Part shown: piece after piece, positions 1-9,050 of the stretch | Numbering within the stretch: position 1 is the stretch's first letter | How the letters are laid out: every line of letters starts with the position of its first letter | From: Bryobacterales bacterium | GTDB taxonomy: Bacteria > Acidobacteriota > Terriglobia > Bryobacterales > Bryobacteraceae | DNA: 40,670 bases | NCBI GenBank assembly: GCA_019261985.1 | Contig: JAFAQY010000073.1 | Span: 1-40,670 of the forward strand | Direction of reading: 5' to 3' | Notes under the pieces: generated by a model | What the model was told of the DNA's origin: nothing | The model's input: the letters and a program-made list of their open reading frames with translations, nothing else | The model's database searches: none | Translations under genes and position numbers: made by a program

Positions 1-354
1 TGTTTTACGGGCTCGCGTTCCGGCAGGGCCGCAGTATACGAGCCTCGATGGTCACGCACGCCCTGACAGTTACCACCTGGAGGTTGCTGTTTGCGTAGGA
101 CAAGGGCGTTTCCGACCAAGTGGCGGAAGTCAGTTTGAACGCATCACCGGCGATGCGGTGGCTAAAACCCAGCTGCATTTGCGGATGATGCAGTCATTGC
201 GCGCTGGGCCTCCGCAGCCGCTAATGCTACAGTTTGTAGTCTCAACCCGATGTGAGCGCACCGGTTTTATGCCGGGCAGGAATATGGCGGCGCGGGCCGA
301 ATTCGGCACGAAGCAATCTGGCGCTCGATGGAGGCACAGGAGGTTAAGGATATC
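1..354. other. left-edge region, no confident gene
   Basis: A plus-strand frame is open from base 2 to a stop at 356-358, so the 3' end of a gene entering from the left is possible. Its translation is rich in Arg, Gly and Pro and resembles no family I recognise. A long minus-strand frame (130-738) also crosses this stretch but runs antisense into the membrane-protein gene. Bases 299-311 match the classic EcoRI cDNA-adaptor string almost exactly, which is reported as a finding. I see no convincing promoter or terminator. Confidence 0.3.
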
Positions 355-1815
355 GTGAAGCTCATCGCGAGCGAGGAGAGCGGCGTAGCGGTCACATCGC
401 GTGCGGAGCAGCGCTCGAGTGGGCTCTCTCTGGGGCTTCTGCGTTGGTTCCTCGCCGCGGCGGCCGCGATGGTCGTGTACCAGACGATGGTCCCGCCCGT
501 GGTGGGTTTGGCGAACCAATCCGATTTCCGCCGCGTGATTGGGAAATTCGGCTACGGACCAGAAGAGCCAATTCTTGTTTCGGCTATCGCTATGAAATAC
601 GTTCCGGACGCGACTTATCGCGTGCCCACTTGGGAGCAGTTTTCGTCGGAAGAGTTCTTTGTGCGCGCCGCGCTCGCGGTGAATCGAGTTCTTTCGAAAG
701 ACGGCAAGCTCGATATTCGCGTAATGGGGTTCGTTCACGACGTTGCGTTTCTTGCGGCGCTCGCGTGGTTGCTTCGGGCGACGCGGCGTTGGGTCATGGC
801 GTGGCCCGCGATCGTTTTTATTGCGACTGACGCAGCCTACGTCGCCTACCTCAACAGCTTTTATACGGAGCCGGCGTCGCTTATCTTCATACTGTTGCTG
901 ATCGCGGAGAGCATCGCGATTTGCTCGAACGGATTGACGACGGCAGGGTTGACCCGATGGATCGCATGGTCGGTGCTGCTGGTTTTGGCGAAGCCCATCA
1001 ACGCGCCGCTCGGGGTGCTGCTGGGTTTATTCGCGCTGCGGCTGTCGCCCCGGTCTTGGATTGCGCGATCCGGCGCGGCGGCGATCGCGTGCGTGTCGGT
1101 GTTCATGATCGCGACCACTCCACGCGAGATCAAAGCGGCAAGTGCCTACAACCTGGTCTTTTTGTCGGTGCTGCCGGAATCACGAATGCCGGCGGCGGAT
1201 GCGGCGAGCCTTGGGCTGCCGGCGGGAAGCGAGGATTATTCGCGAATCGGCGCGTGGGCTCCGGGTTCTCCGCTTGACGACTTGAAAGCTCGCGGCGTGA
1301 TCGGAGGAAAGGTCACGGTCTGGACAGTAGTGCGGTTTTATCTATCGCGTCCGGCGCGGATGTGGCGGCACATTGCGGAGAATTTGCGTGTAGCGATGCT
1401 AGCGAGGCCGGATCTGGGGAATTTTGGGCGATCGGCGGGATATCCGCCGATGGCGCAGAGTAAGGCGTTCTCTTTGTGGAGCGATTTTCATCGGCTCGTG
1501 TTGGTGAGAGTGTCGCGCGCGGCGTTCTTCGCTCTGATAGCGGCGGTAATCGTACTGTGTTGCCGCAGCAGGCATTCGCTCGCGCAGGATTTTACTCTTT
1601 TACTCGCGGCGTCCTGCCTGTGTGCTTTCTTGGCGGCAAGCTTCGGTGATGCGTGGGATACGGTGCGCCATATGTTCCTGTTCAATGTGCTACTCGACGC
1701 AAGCGCGATCACCGGAGTGATGGCTGGGGGGTATGGAATCGTTCGCGTCTTCGGATTGCGCCATCCGAGCCGAGATGCGCGAACAATCAGCGTTAATTAC
1801 TTCCGTTTAAACTGA
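355..1815 (+). CDS. multi-pass membrane protein, possible GT-C type glycosyltransferase
   Basis: This is an integral membrane protein of about 486 residues. A short basic N-terminus is followed by a first hydrophobic segment, then a loop with PPVVGLANQSDF, then about nine further hydrophobic stretches. The loop motif (PPVVGLAN.SDF) resembles membrane hexose transferases of the WsfD type used in surface-glycan synthesis, but that is from memory and weak. An ATG at 328 is in frame but has no ribosome-binding site. AGGAGG at 338-343 sits 11 bases before the in-frame GTG at 355, so I prefer GTG 355. It converges on a beta-barrel gene. If the family guess is right it would move a polyprenyl-linked sugar at the inner membrane. 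The membrane assignment is firm and the function is not. Confidence 0.6.
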   Translation: MKLIASEESGVAVTSRAEQRSSGLSLGLLRWFLAAAAAMVVYQTMVPPVVGLANQSDFRRVIGKFGYGPEEPILVSAIAMKYVPDATYRVPTWEQFSSEEFFVRAALAVNRVLSKDGKLDIRVMGFVHDVAFLAALAWLLRATRRWVMAWPAIVFIATDAAYVAYLNSFYTEPASLIFILLLIAESIAICSNGLTTAGLTRWIAWSVLLVLAKPINAPLGVLLGLFALRLSPRSWIARSGAAAIACVSVFMIATTPREIKAASAYNLVFLSVLPESRMPAADAASLGLPAGSEDYSRIGAWAPGSPLDDLKARGVIGGKVTVWTVVRFYLSRPARMWRHIAENLRVAMLARPDLGNFGRSAGYPPMAQSKAFSLWSDFHRLVLVRVSRAAFFALIAAVIVLCCRSRHSLAQDFTLLLAASCLCAFLAASFGDAWDTVRHMFLFNVLLDASAITGVMAGGYGIVRVFGLRHPSRDARTISVNYFRLN

Positions 1816-1906
1816 CCGAGGTTTTATCACCGCCTATCCGCCAGGCCCACTTGCCCCGCTCGCCGCGCAACGATTGCAGTGTGTACAGGTATGCGGCCTT
1901 GAACAT
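1793..1906 (-). CDS. possible 37-residue ORF or gene remnant
   Basis: A minus-strand ORF of 37 codons overlaps the last 23 bases of the upstream membrane-protein gene in antisense. The peptide begins MFKAAYLYTLQSLRGERGKW and continues with AWRIGGDKTS, a basic, aromatic composition more protein-like than most shadow frames. No ribosome-binding site is visible upstream of 1906. It could be the surviving C-terminal end of a longer decayed gene or chance. I list it because it fills the gap between two real genes. Confidence 0.18.
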   Translation of the reverse strand: MFKAAYLYTLQSLRGERGKWAWRIGGDKTSVSLNGSN

Positions 1907-1958
1907 GGTGAATTGTAGGCCGTTGATGTTTATTTTTCAGCAGCCTGTAAAGCTTGCG

Positions 1959-3281
1959 CTACCGAAGCAACGGAAGCGTTCCCGGACTGTATGCGACGCC
2001 TAATGTAACGCGATACGCCGTGGGGCTATAACCGGAGGCCTGGATTCTCTCATATCGGGCGTCGTAGCGGGCGGTGACATGGAGCGCGCGCGTGAGACTG
2101 TAAGTCAGGCCGGCGCCTCCGTTCGCTTGCCAGTACGACGGCAGATTTTGCCCGAAGCTGTTGAACCGCGTCCCGCCTCCGAAGAAGGTGAAGTTGATTT
2201 TACGCAGGCCCGTATAGCTGAAGACTATCCAAGCGTTTTCCTGCCGCGATGCGAGATAAACTCCGTTACCGGGCGAGGCCGTCTTTGCATACGCGAACGA
2301 AAGATTCGCGTTCTTGAAAACGCGGGTGAGCGAGCCGTCGATGGATGGGAAAATGTGCCGCGTGTAGAAAGCCTCCGTTGTGGTTGTAATGCCCAGAAGC
2401 GCGCTTATTACAGGGCTCACAGCCACCTGCTGAATCCCGTTCGCCTCGGCTTCGAAAACGCCCGCACGCGCGGAAAGAGTCCATCGCCGGCCCAACTGCG
2501 TGCCGAGGAACCCCTCGTAGTTGTTGATGTCCGAATCGCCAAACGCCTGCGTGTAAGCGAAGTGCACGTGTTCGTACGCCGCGCCGAGCGTGGTGGAGCG
2601 AGTAAAGCGGCGCTGTATCGAGCCGCGCGCGACATATCCATCGACTCCCGCCAGCGCGTCCGACCGGCGCCGCGCGACAAAGCCCCCGCCTCCGACCGTG
2701 AAACTCGTGCGAGCGGAGACAAGGTACGTCATATCGGCTTGACCTTGCCCGTAGTACGTTCGATTGTCGAAGAGCATGCTCGCGGGCTGAGCAATATAGG
2801 TGGGGATGGGAATGGGATAACCCGCCAGCTCGCCGATACCACGGGAAATCGTGCCGCCCACGGCGGAAATATCGAAGTACACGCGGCGGGATTTCTGGAC
2901 GGTGTAGCCCAAGATGATTTGCTGGTCGATTCCGTCGTAGTAAGTGTTAGTGGTATAGTTTCGGAAAACGCCGCGATAATCCAGGCCCAATTGCGAGTGC
3001 CGCCACTGATACGTACCGTAAGCGCCGAAGCCGAGTTCTTCCCCCGACCCGCTGGCCTGAACCAACTTTCCCTGCGAATTCACGGAAGGAGCCTGAAGCG
3101 CGGAATCGTAGAAGCCGGAAGCGTCAGCATAGAAACGGAGATTTACCTCTTGTCCGCTCCGCTGGCCGATTTGACCCGCGCCGTAAGTGGTGACGCCGGG
3201 TCCCAGATAATCGCTCAACTGGGCAGCCGCGGTCGAGGCAAACAGCGCGACCACCGCCATGCGTCCAAGATACAACCCCAA
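1959..3281 (-). CDS. predicted outer-membrane beta-barrel protein
   Basis: The 440-residue product starts with a signal peptide (hydrophobic MAVVALFASTAAA, likely cleaved after AAA or AQ). The mature part is dense in alternating hydrophobic/polar strands rich in Gly, Tyr, Thr and Ser, for example LGLDYRGVFRNY, TTLGAAYEHVHFAYTQ and ALHVTARYDARYERIQ. It ends in strands typical of a barrel (YRVTLGVAYSPG). This pattern fits the large barrel proteins found near acidobacterial exopolysaccharide loci, but no specific family is recognised. Start choice lies between the Met at 3281 and the Met seven residues later; both keep the signal peptide. A long plus-strand frame covers the same DNA and is a shadow. 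It is probably a porin or surface-polymer outlet; the substrate is unknown. Confidence 0.75.
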   Translation of the reverse strand: MGLYLGRMAVVALFASTAAAQLSDYLGPGVTTYGAGQIGQRSGQEVNLRFYADASGFYDSALQAPSVNSQGKLVQASGSGEELGFGAYGTYQWRHSQLGLDYRGVFRNYTTNTYYDGIDQQIILGYTVQKSRRVYFDISAVGGTISRGIGELAGYPIPIPTYIAQPASMLFDNRTYYGQGQADMTYLVSARTSFTVGGGGFVARRRSDALAGVDGYVARGSIQRRFTRSTTLGAAYEHVHFAYTQAFGDSDINNYEGFLGTQLGRRWTLSARAGVFEAEANGIQQVAVSPVISALLGITTTTEAFYTRHIFPSIDGSLTRVFKNANLSFAYAKTASPGNGVYLASRQENAWIVFSYTGLRKINFTFFGGGTRFNSFGQNLPSYWQANGGAGLTYSLTRALHVTARYDARYERIQASGYSPTAYRVTLGVAYSPGTLPLLR

Positions 3282-3581
3282 ATATCGAGTCTGACGTTAG
3301 CGGCAAGGGAAGTCAAGATGCATTCTGAGCAGTAGAAAGCCATTCGCACGTCGAGTGAGCGGCGTCTAAAAACCTGGTAACCACAAACGAGGAGTTCGTG
3401 GCGGGCATGCGCCGTCTAAACGCGAATTTCGATCCACCCCCCGCGGAAAGTGCCAGTGCCGCTCGTCCGAGCTGTCTTGAGGGAGCATAAAATGATCATG
3501 ATCGGCGGCCGATAAGAACAAGTGGTAAACCGGGTCCGGCTGTCCTCGGCCCTCGTAGGAAGGCCGGTAAGAAATGGTCCT
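3282..3581. other. intergenic region between divergent genes
   Basis: About 300 bases separate the beta-barrel gene (leftward) from the coiled-coil gene (rightward). It must hold both promoters, but I see no clear -35/-10 pair. A 10-base palindrome GATCATGATC lies near 3494-3503. CGTCTAAA occurs twice, near 3364 and 3411. A 93-codon minus-strand frame (3366-3647) crosses the region and is treated as unsupported. Confidence 0.3.
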
Positions 3582-4037
3582 ATGGAAGTACGACGAGCCA
3601 TTGACGATTTGCACACTTCTCTCGAGCACATCGCCGCGGAGGATCAACTGCTTGCGGTCATTGCCGATCGCCTGACGGCCCTAAGGCAATCCTATCCGTC
3701 CTACCGGTCCCTTTTCACCCCATCCGATATCGAATTTTTGAAGAGCCTGGGCGCAATCTCGAATCATCTGCGGGCGTTTCTCGACTTGAAAGAGGAATTG
3801 GTGAACGTGAATTCCCTCCAGGAATACGAGGACATCGTCAGCCGCCTCAGCCGCGCCAAGGGCGCACTCGCTTCCTTCCGGGTTGCCAGGAGGATTGCGA
3901 AGGAGATCAGGGAGCTTAACGAAAGGCTACCGGCCATTCGGCGGCACGAAGAAGCCCAGCGACAGTTCCGGCTTAACGGCCGGATTCTCGATTTGGAGCA
4001 GAACCCCGCCGGCGCCCGCGCCATCACCCAATGGTGA
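3582..4037 (+). CDS. unknown helical, coiled-coil-rich protein
   Basis: The product is about 151 residues, hydrophilic and almost entirely helical by composition, with many Leu, Glu, Arg and Ala in heptad-like spacing. Examples are DDLHTSLEHIAAEDQLLAVI, LDLKEELVNVNSLQEYEDIV and RRIAKEIRELNERLPAIRRH. There is no signal peptide or membrane segment, so it is likely cytoplasmic. I chose ATG 3582; the frame also extends to GTG 3522, but those 20 extra residues are not helical and no better ribosome-binding site precedes them. It stands alone, with a divergent barrel gene on one side and about 195 non-coding bases on the other. I recognise no family. It could be a structural or adaptor protein. Confidence 0.5.
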   Translation: MEVRRAIDDLHTSLEHIAAEDQLLAVIADRLTALRQSYPSYRSLFTPSDIEFLKSLGAISNHLRAFLDLKEELVNVNSLQEYEDIVSRLSRAKGALASFRVARRIAKEIRELNERLPAIRRHEEAQRQFRLNGRILDLEQNPAGARAITQW

Positions 4038-4232
4038 TTAGAGAAGGGGCGCGTGGCCATTTCTGGTAGTGCAGCCGATACCCGTTCTGTTCGGCAACGG
4101 CGCAACTCACCCCCGAAGCGAACCATCTCCTGAACCCTAGCGAGGCAGCCTAAATTCCGGAGCCTGGCAAACGCTCCGCTGCCGACGCGCACCGATGACG
4201 CGCCCAGTTTCCAAAAAGTGCAAGACTGTAGT

Positions 4233-5573
4233 CTAGAGACTCCCTAAATACTGCACGAGGTCCGCCTTCTCATCTTCCGTGAGCTGAAGATTCATGCACT
4301 CGTTGTAATGGTTGACTACATCAAGTCGTGTCGGAAAGCGTCCGTCATGGTAGAACCCGCCTTTTTCGTGCGAGAACAGTCCGGCCAGCGGCGCGGTCCG
4401 ATAAACCTTGGCTGGCGAACGGTCCGCCTGAAAACTGTCGATGCAAACGTCGGCAGGCGTGTGGGCGTTCCATCCGGGTTCAGTGAATAACGGAGGCACA
4501 TGGCAGCGGGCGCATTGCGCCTTTCCTGTAAATAGCTCAGCGCCGCGTTGCGCGGAAGCGTTGAATACGGCGGTTGCCGGCTTTGGGGCGGGAATTGCCA
4601 GTTGGTACACATGGAGCGCCGCCAGCTTCGGGGTGATTCGATCGGCGGCGTTCGTCCTAAGATTGCCGAGCCCGTTTGCCGCCGCGATCGGAAATTGCGT
4701 ACTATTGTTCAGCCTGGGGTCGAAAAAGTTGCCCTGGCCGTGCATCTCCAGGTTCGCGACAAAAGCGTTCCAATACGTCACTGAGCCCCACCCGGTCCAC
4801 GTGTGCAAATTGAATCCAGCCAGGCCGTAGGCGGGCGGGATCAAAACCGCGCTGGATGTTCCGTCGGGCCGAAACGCTTTGCCGTCCATAAACACCTCGG
4901 CATCGAACTTCCCCGGTCCCCATGCGAGCAAAACCTTCCGGACCGCCGGCTGGTCGACGCCCAGCAACTTGGCTGGAACGCTGAGATCCGGCGAGAGACT
5001 GACGATTGCTCCGACGTTCAAATCGCGATTCGGCCAGCCATCCAGCCGGCGCCCAATGTTGCCCGCCGGGATGCCTGGAGCCGTGAACGAATCGTCCACA
5101 GTCGAATGGCACAACGCACACTGGATGCCCATCGATTTCAAACTGCCATCGGAATTAAAGAATCCAGTTAGGCCAATTACAGCGCGAAGTTGAAGTAGCG
5201 CCAGTGTGGCGGCCGGACTGGTTAAGTCCACGCTGCCGTTACGCAATTGCTCCAGCAGAGAAGATGGCAGGGCATCGCTATCCACCTTGAGGCCGACGGC
5301 CAGCGCCGTCGCGGGGCTCACCCCATTTCCAACTCCACCTGTAAATGTCGAGCCCTCAATCGCCTGGTGCAGCTTCAAAGTGTCGCCCCAGAATGCTTCG
5401 TCGCCAAACGTATCGAAGCGAAACGTTTCTCGTCCAGCTTCGATTAAGCTTTGACCATTTAGCGCGATGCTGTCCTGCTCACGATCGCCAAATGCGCGCC
5501 GCCCGAGTGTAAGAAAACAAATGACAGCCACGGCGGCGAAAACGAAATGCAAAAGTCGCTTTGAGATTTTCAT
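4233..5573 (-). CDS. exported di-haem cytochrome c (MauG / cytochrome c peroxidase type)
   Basis: This 446-residue protein has an uncleaved or cleavable N-terminal hydrophobic segment (residues 7-23) and two haem-attachment motifs, CALCH at 152-156 and CARCH at 354-358. The C-terminal part carries the family-typical stretch YRTAPLAGLF, then GGFYHDGRFPTRLDVVNHYN, and ends in a helix LTEDEKADLVQYL, as in bacterial di-haem peroxidases and MauG-like proteins. The expected role is periplasmic haem-based peroxide reduction or oxidation of a protein or small substrate. The ATG is preceded by GAGGGGA at good spacing. It lies 12 bases downstream of a DoxX-like membrane gene on the same strand, so the two are likely cotranscribed, and this pair is divergent from an ECF sigma factor. 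Both Cys-X-X-Cys-His motifs are intact. Confidence 0.82.
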   Translation of the reverse strand: MKISKRLLHFVFAAVAVICFLTLGRRAFGDREQDSIALNGQSLIEAGRETFRFDTFGDEAFWGDTLKLHQAIEGSTFTGGVGNGVSPATALAVGLKVDSDALPSSLLEQLRNGSVDLTSPAATLALLQLRAVIGLTGFFNSDGSLKSMGIQCALCHSTVDDSFTAPGIPAGNIGRRLDGWPNRDLNVGAIVSLSPDLSVPAKLLGVDQPAVRKVLLAWGPGKFDAEVFMDGKAFRPDGTSSAVLIPPAYGLAGFNLHTWTGWGSVTYWNAFVANLEMHGQGNFFDPRLNNSTQFPIAAANGLGNLRTNAADRITPKLAALHVYQLAIPAPKPATAVFNASAQRGAELFTGKAQCARCHVPPLFTEPGWNAHTPADVCIDSFQADRSPAKVYRTAPLAGLFSHEKGGFYHDGRFPTRLDVVNHYNECMNLQLTEDEKADLVQYLGSL

Positions 5574-5585
5574 CGGAATATCCCC

Positions 5586-6008
5586 TCACTCGCCAAATTC
5601 CAGGGCAAGCCGCCAGAGTGCCGCCGCTCCGAGCGCCAGGCCCAGATCGCGTAGCGCGATGTCCAGAAAAGTTCCCATCGTGATGAGGTTTAGGATGATT
5701 AGGCATAACCACGCTGCGACGATCGGCGCCCCTAGCCGTGGCTTTATCCAGACCAAAAGCCCGGCTATGATTTCGACTACACCCACGGCTTGCATCAGGT
5801 GGTGGCCGCCAATGGGCGAGATACCGGATATCCATGGCGCCAGATATTGATCCCAGTTGGTCAGCAGGTGGAAAAACTTGTCCAGCCCCGCCACAATCGG
5901 GGCGATGATGAAAGTTACGTGCAGTATTTGGTACGCCTGGTAGGTGGGCCGAGCGTGCTCGCGGGCGACTGCATTATGCCCGAGATTCGTCAGTGTTGTT
6001 GAATTCAT
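5586..6008 (-). CDS. DoxX-like small integral membrane protein
   Basis: Starting at ATG 6008 the protein has 140 residues and four predicted membrane helices (around ILHVTFIIAPIVAGL, LMQAVGVVEIIAGLLVWI, APIVAAWLCLIILNLITM and LGLALGAAALWRLAL). The layout resembles DoxX/DUF417-like quinone-linked or redox-stress membrane proteins. The frame extends to 6056, but GGAGG at 6016-6020 lies 7 bases upstream of ATG 6008, which fixes this start. The next gene downstream is the di-haem cytochrome, 12 bases away. A membrane electron-transfer partner for the cytochrome is a reasonable inference but not shown. The exact family is not certain. Confidence 0.65.
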   Translation of the reverse strand: MNSTTLTNLGHNAVAREHARPTYQAYQILHVTFIIAPIVAGLDKFFHLLTNWDQYLAPWISGISPIGGHHLMQAVGVVEIIAGLLVWIKPRLGAPIVAAWLCLIILNLITMGTFLDIALRDLGLALGAAALWRLALEFGE

Positions 6009-6088
6009 TCTCAGACCTCCAACTCCACGGAGTGGGCAGCCGCCGATCGGTTGCAAAAGGAGTTTTTTCGCGAAAATGCGCTGCTCGT

Positions 6089-6115
6089 TGTAACTTTTTG
6101 GGACCGGGTGACTCA
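6089..6115 (+). promoter_or_regulatory. candidate ECF-type promoter upstream of the sigma gene
   Basis: TGTAAC at 6089-6094 is followed by a T-run and, 17 bases on, by CTCA at 6112-6115, just upstream of the sigma-factor GTG at 6127. The T-rich bases after an AAC-type -35 and this spacing are typical of ECF promoters, which would make the gene self-activating. The consensus for this sigma group is not known to me, so this is a guess from shape. Confidence 0.3.
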
Positions 6116-6126
6116 GTGTTTATATC

Positions 6127-6807
6127 GTGCTGCAGGAGTATCGATTGCGCTCAGACGCCGAAGTAGTGGATAGGGTACGGGCCGGTGAGATAGGCCTCTA
6201 TGAGTTGCTGATGCAGCGACACAACCAGCGCCTATATCGAGTGATCCGCTCCGTCGTAACAAACGATCTCGAAGCGGAAGATATTTTGCAGGAGTCCTGG
6301 GTCCGCGCTTATGAGCACCTGGATCAGTTCGAGGGCCGTGCCAGCTTCGCCACCTGGATCACGCGAATCGCTTTTCACGAAGCGCTGTCGCGCCGCCGAA
6401 TCAGCGGACGGTGGAGGCCTCTTGAAGACGAAGCAGGAAACGTTATGCCTGAGTCGGACTTATCCCAATCCACAGGCAGGACACCGGAAGCCCAGGCTAT
6501 ACAGAGTGAGATGAGCCGTATCCTACAGGCTGCCGTGGACGCGCTCCCTGAAACGTACCGGTCGGTATTCATGCTGAGGGAAGTGGAACAGCTGAACACA
6601 ACCGAGACAGCGGAATGTCTTGGGCTTTCCGAAGAAGCAGTAAAGACAAGGCTCCACCGCTCGCGCGTGCTGCTCCGCCGCGACCTGGAATCTCGAGTCG
6701 GGTCTACGATTCGAGAAGCCTATCCGTTCCTGGGCGCGCGATGCGACCGTGTTGTCGGTCACGTGCTTGATCGCATTGGCGCGAAGTCGATGCCGATGCG
6801 AAACTAA
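6127..6807 (+). CDS. RNA polymerase sigma factor, ECF family
   Basis: This 226-residue ECF sigma factor has region 2 at about residues 24-90 (YELLMQRHNQRLYRVIRSVV, DILQESWVRAYEHLDQFEG, FATWITRIAFHEALSRRR) and region 4 at about 132-184 (AVDALPETYRSVFMLREVEQ, then the helix-turn-helix TAECLGLSEEAVKTRLHRSR). A short tail after region 4 contains FLGARCDRVV with a conserved-looking cysteine at 206. That kind of tail is seen in ECF factors lacking a classical anti-sigma partner. The called start is GTG 6127 without a ribosome-binding site; an in-frame TTG at 6145 has AGGAG six bases upstream (6134-6138) and is a good alternative. No zf-HC2 or other anti-sigma gene adjoins it; the divergent neighbours are a DoxX-like protein and a di-haem cytochrome, the likely regulon. 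Confidence 0.92.
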   Translation: MLQEYRLRSDAEVVDRVRAGEIGLYELLMQRHNQRLYRVIRSVVTNDLEAEDILQESWVRAYEHLDQFEGRASFATWITRIAFHEALSRRRISGRWRPLEDEAGNVMPESDLSQSTGRTPEAQAIQSEMSRILQAAVDALPETYRSVFMLREVEQLNTTETAECLGLSEEAVKTRLHRSRVLLRRDLESRVGSTIREAYPFLGARCDRVVGHVLDRIGAKSMPMRN

Positions 6808-6845
6808 TGCCTTATGCCCACTGGCATCGTGCCCGGCAGCAACGG

Positions 6846-9041
6846 CTACGACGGCTTAAACGCCACCACCGCCAGCGGCGGCAGCGTAATGCTCATACTC
6901 GCGGGCAAGCCATGATCGGGCAGCGGGCCGGCGATGGCGAACCCTCCATTGCCCAGGTTCGATCCACCGAAGACCTCCGCATCCGAATTCAAGATTTCGC
7001 GGTAGTGCCCGGCCTTGGGAACGCCGATGCGATAGTTTAGGCGCGGCACCGGCGTGAAGTTGCACGCGAATACCAGGAAATCGCTGCGATCCTTCGCAAA
7101 ACGGAGGAACGAAATCACGCTCGCTTCCACATCCCGGAAATCGATCCATGCAAAACCGGTGTAGGAGTCGTCGACTTCATACAGCGCGGGTTCGCGGCGA
7201 TACAGCGCGTTCAACTCCGCGACGAAATGCTGCATCCGGCGGTGGAATTCGAAATTCAACAAATGCCACGGCACGGATTCGGTATAATTCCATTCCCAGG
7301 TTTGGCCGATTTCAACCCCCATGAACATCAGTTTTTTGCCCGGGTGCCCAAACATGTAGGCCAGAAAAGCGCGCGCATTGGCGAAACGCTGCCATTCGTC
7401 GCCCGGCATCTTATAAATCAGATGCCGTTTGCCGTGCGCCACTTCATCGTGCGAAACGGGCAGCACGAAATTTTCGGTGAACGCGTACAGCATGCTGAAG
7501 GTAATGTCGTTCTGGTGATACATGCGGAAGACCGGATCTGTGGAGAAGTACTGGAACATGTCATGCATCCAGCCCATGTTCCACTTCATGGTGAATCCGA
7601 GTCCATCCAGGTACACGGGGCGCGAAACGCCGGGCCACGCTGTAGACTCCTCCGCAGCAGTAATGGCGCCGGGAACCTGGTGAGCGAGCTCGTTGAATCG
7701 CCGAATGAAGGCGATGGCCTCCAGGTTCTCGCGCCCTCCATAACGGTTTGGAATCCATTCGCCCGGTTTGCGCGAGTAGTCGAGATACAGCATCGAGGCC
7801 ACGGCGTCCACCCGCAGTCCGTCGATGTGGAATTCTTTCAGCCAATAAAGAGCGTTCGAAAGCAGAAACGTGAAGACTTCGTTGCGCCCGAAGTTGAACA
7901 CCAACGTCCCCCAATCGGGATGCTCGCCCTGCCTCGGATCGGCATGTTCGTAAAGCGCCGTGCCATCGAACCGGCGTAGCGCGTGCGGGTCGCGGGGAAA
8001 GTGTCCCGGCACCCAATCGAGAAGGATTCCAACTCCCGCCCGATGAAGCTGGTCGACCAGATATCGAAAATCGTCCGGGTTTCCGAACCGCGACGTCGGC
8101 GCATAATAGCCCGTCACCTGATATCCCCAAGAGCCGCCGAACGGATATTCCATTACCGGGAGCAGCTCCACATGTGTATAGTGCATCCGACAAACGTATT
8201 CAACCAGCTTGTCCGCGATCTCGCGATACGAAAGCGGGCGATTGAATTCGCCGCGCAGCCAGGATTCCAGATGCACTTCGTAGATGGACACCGGATCGCG
8301 CAGGATGTTGCGGCGCGCTCGCGCTTCCATCCATTCGGCATCCCCCCATTCGTAGTTGTCGAGCCCCCACACGATCGAAGCGCTCTTCGGCGGGACCTCG
8401 GCGTAGAAGCCGTAGGGATCGGCTTTGTCTTGCTCCCATCCTTCGCGCGCGAGCACGGAGTACTTGTAGCAAGCGCCTGGACCAACCGACGGAAGGAAGA
8501 TCTCCCAAATGCCTCCATCGCGCAGGCGCATGGGATGGCGCGTGCGGTCCCAGCTATTGAAATCGCCGGTGACACTAACCACTGCGGCATTGGGCGCCCA
8601 AACCGCGAAACGCACGCCTTGGACTCCTTCGAAACAAGCCGGATGCGCGCCTAGCGTGCGATAGCTTTCGTTATTCGTGCCCTCACCGTGAAGGTAGAGC
8701 TCGTACGCCGTCAAAATCGGAGGGAAGCGATAGGGGTCTTCGAGATCGTGAATGTCGCCTGTATACAGCTTGATACGGAATTTGTAATTCGCGGGGCGCG
8801 AAACCATCCCAATCGTAAAAAAGCCGGCCGCATCTACGGTTTCTATCATCGGGAGCGCAAGTCCGTCCATCACCAGGTCCGCCTGCCGGGCCTGCGGCAG
8901 CCATGCCCGCACGATCCAGCCACCTTTGGATTCATGTGGTCCTAAAAACGAAAAAGCATCGTGGTGTTTACCCTTGCGAATCGCGTCTATTTGAGGATCT
9001 ACGGGCGGATTCACGGGCTCTTGCGTTGAAGCGTCGGTCAC
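6846..9041 (-). CDS. glgB: 1,4-alpha-glucan branching enzyme
   Basis: GlgB cuts alpha-1,4 glucan chains and rejoins them by alpha-1,6 bonds during glycogen synthesis in the cytoplasm. From GTG 9041 the protein has 731 residues, the usual length. An N-terminal beta domain ([14 protein letters not shown]) and a CBM48 module ([20 protein letters not shown]) precede the GH13 barrel. Visible catalytic regions are [15 protein letters not shown] with nucleophile Asp412, AEEST around 464-467 with the acid/base Glu, and VLPVSHDE with His531 and Asp532. The frame stays open to 9281, but that part overlaps the divergent gene starting at 9051 and is not GlgB-like. GTG 9011 is another possible start. No other glycogen gene is in the window. 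Confidence 0.95.
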   Translation of the reverse strand: MTDASTQEPVNPPVDPQIDAIRKGKHHDAFSFLGPHESKGGWIVRAWLPQARQADLVMDGLALPMIETVDAAGFFTIGMVSRPANYKFRIKLYTGDIHDLEDPYRFPPILTAYELYLHGEGTNNESYRTLGAHPACFEGVQGVRFAVWAPNAAVVSVTGDFNSWDRTRHPMRLRDGGIWEIFLPSVGPGACYKYSVLAREGWEQDKADPYGFYAEVPPKSASIVWGLDNYEWGDAEWMEARARRNILRDPVSIYEVHLESWLRGEFNRPLSYREIADKLVEYVCRMHYTHVELLPVMEYPFGGSWGYQVTGYYAPTSRFGNPDDFRYLVDQLHRAGVGILLDWVPGHFPRDPHALRRFDGTALYEHADPRQGEHPDWGTLVFNFGRNEVFTFLLSNALYWLKEFHIDGLRVDAVASMLYLDYSRKPGEWIPNRYGGRENLEAIAFIRRFNELAHQVPGAITAAEESTAWPGVSRPVYLDGLGFTMKWNMGWMHDMFQYFSTDPVFRMYHQNDITFSMLYAFTENFVLPVSHDEVAHGKRHLIYKMPGDEWQRFANARAFLAYMFGHPGKKLMFMGVEIGQTWEWNYTESVPWHLLNFEFHRRMQHFVAELNALYRREPALYEVDDSYTGFAWIDFRDVEASVISFLRFAKDRSDFLVFACNFTPVPRLNYRIGVPKAGHYREILNSDAEVFGGSNLGNGGFAIAGPLPDHGLPASMSITLPPLAVVAFKPS

Positions 9042-9050
9042 GCCGCTATT

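Noticed and set aside
130-738. 202-codon minus-strand frame at the left edge
   Set aside because: Most of it is antisense to the membrane-protein gene and its composition is that of a shadow frame.
2079-3335. 418-codon plus-strand frame antisense to the beta-barrel gene
   Set aside because: It is Arg/Ala-rich with no domain pattern, whereas the minus strand encodes a signal peptide followed by clear barrel strands.
3366-3647. 93-codon minus-strand frame upstream of the barrel gene
   Set aside because: No ribosome-binding site or recognisable pattern, and it runs into the coiled-coil gene. It could be a relic, but I cannot support it.
6075-6092. Five-codon leader ORF (ATG CGC TGC TCG TTG TAA) before the sigma gene, with AAGGAG upstream
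   Set aside because: Spacing to the Shine-Dalgarno-like sequence is long and the ORF overlaps the proposed promoter. Chance is likely.
6808-6845. Possible terminator between the sigma gene and glgB
   Set aside because: Only a weak ATGCC/GGCAT pairing and no T-run.
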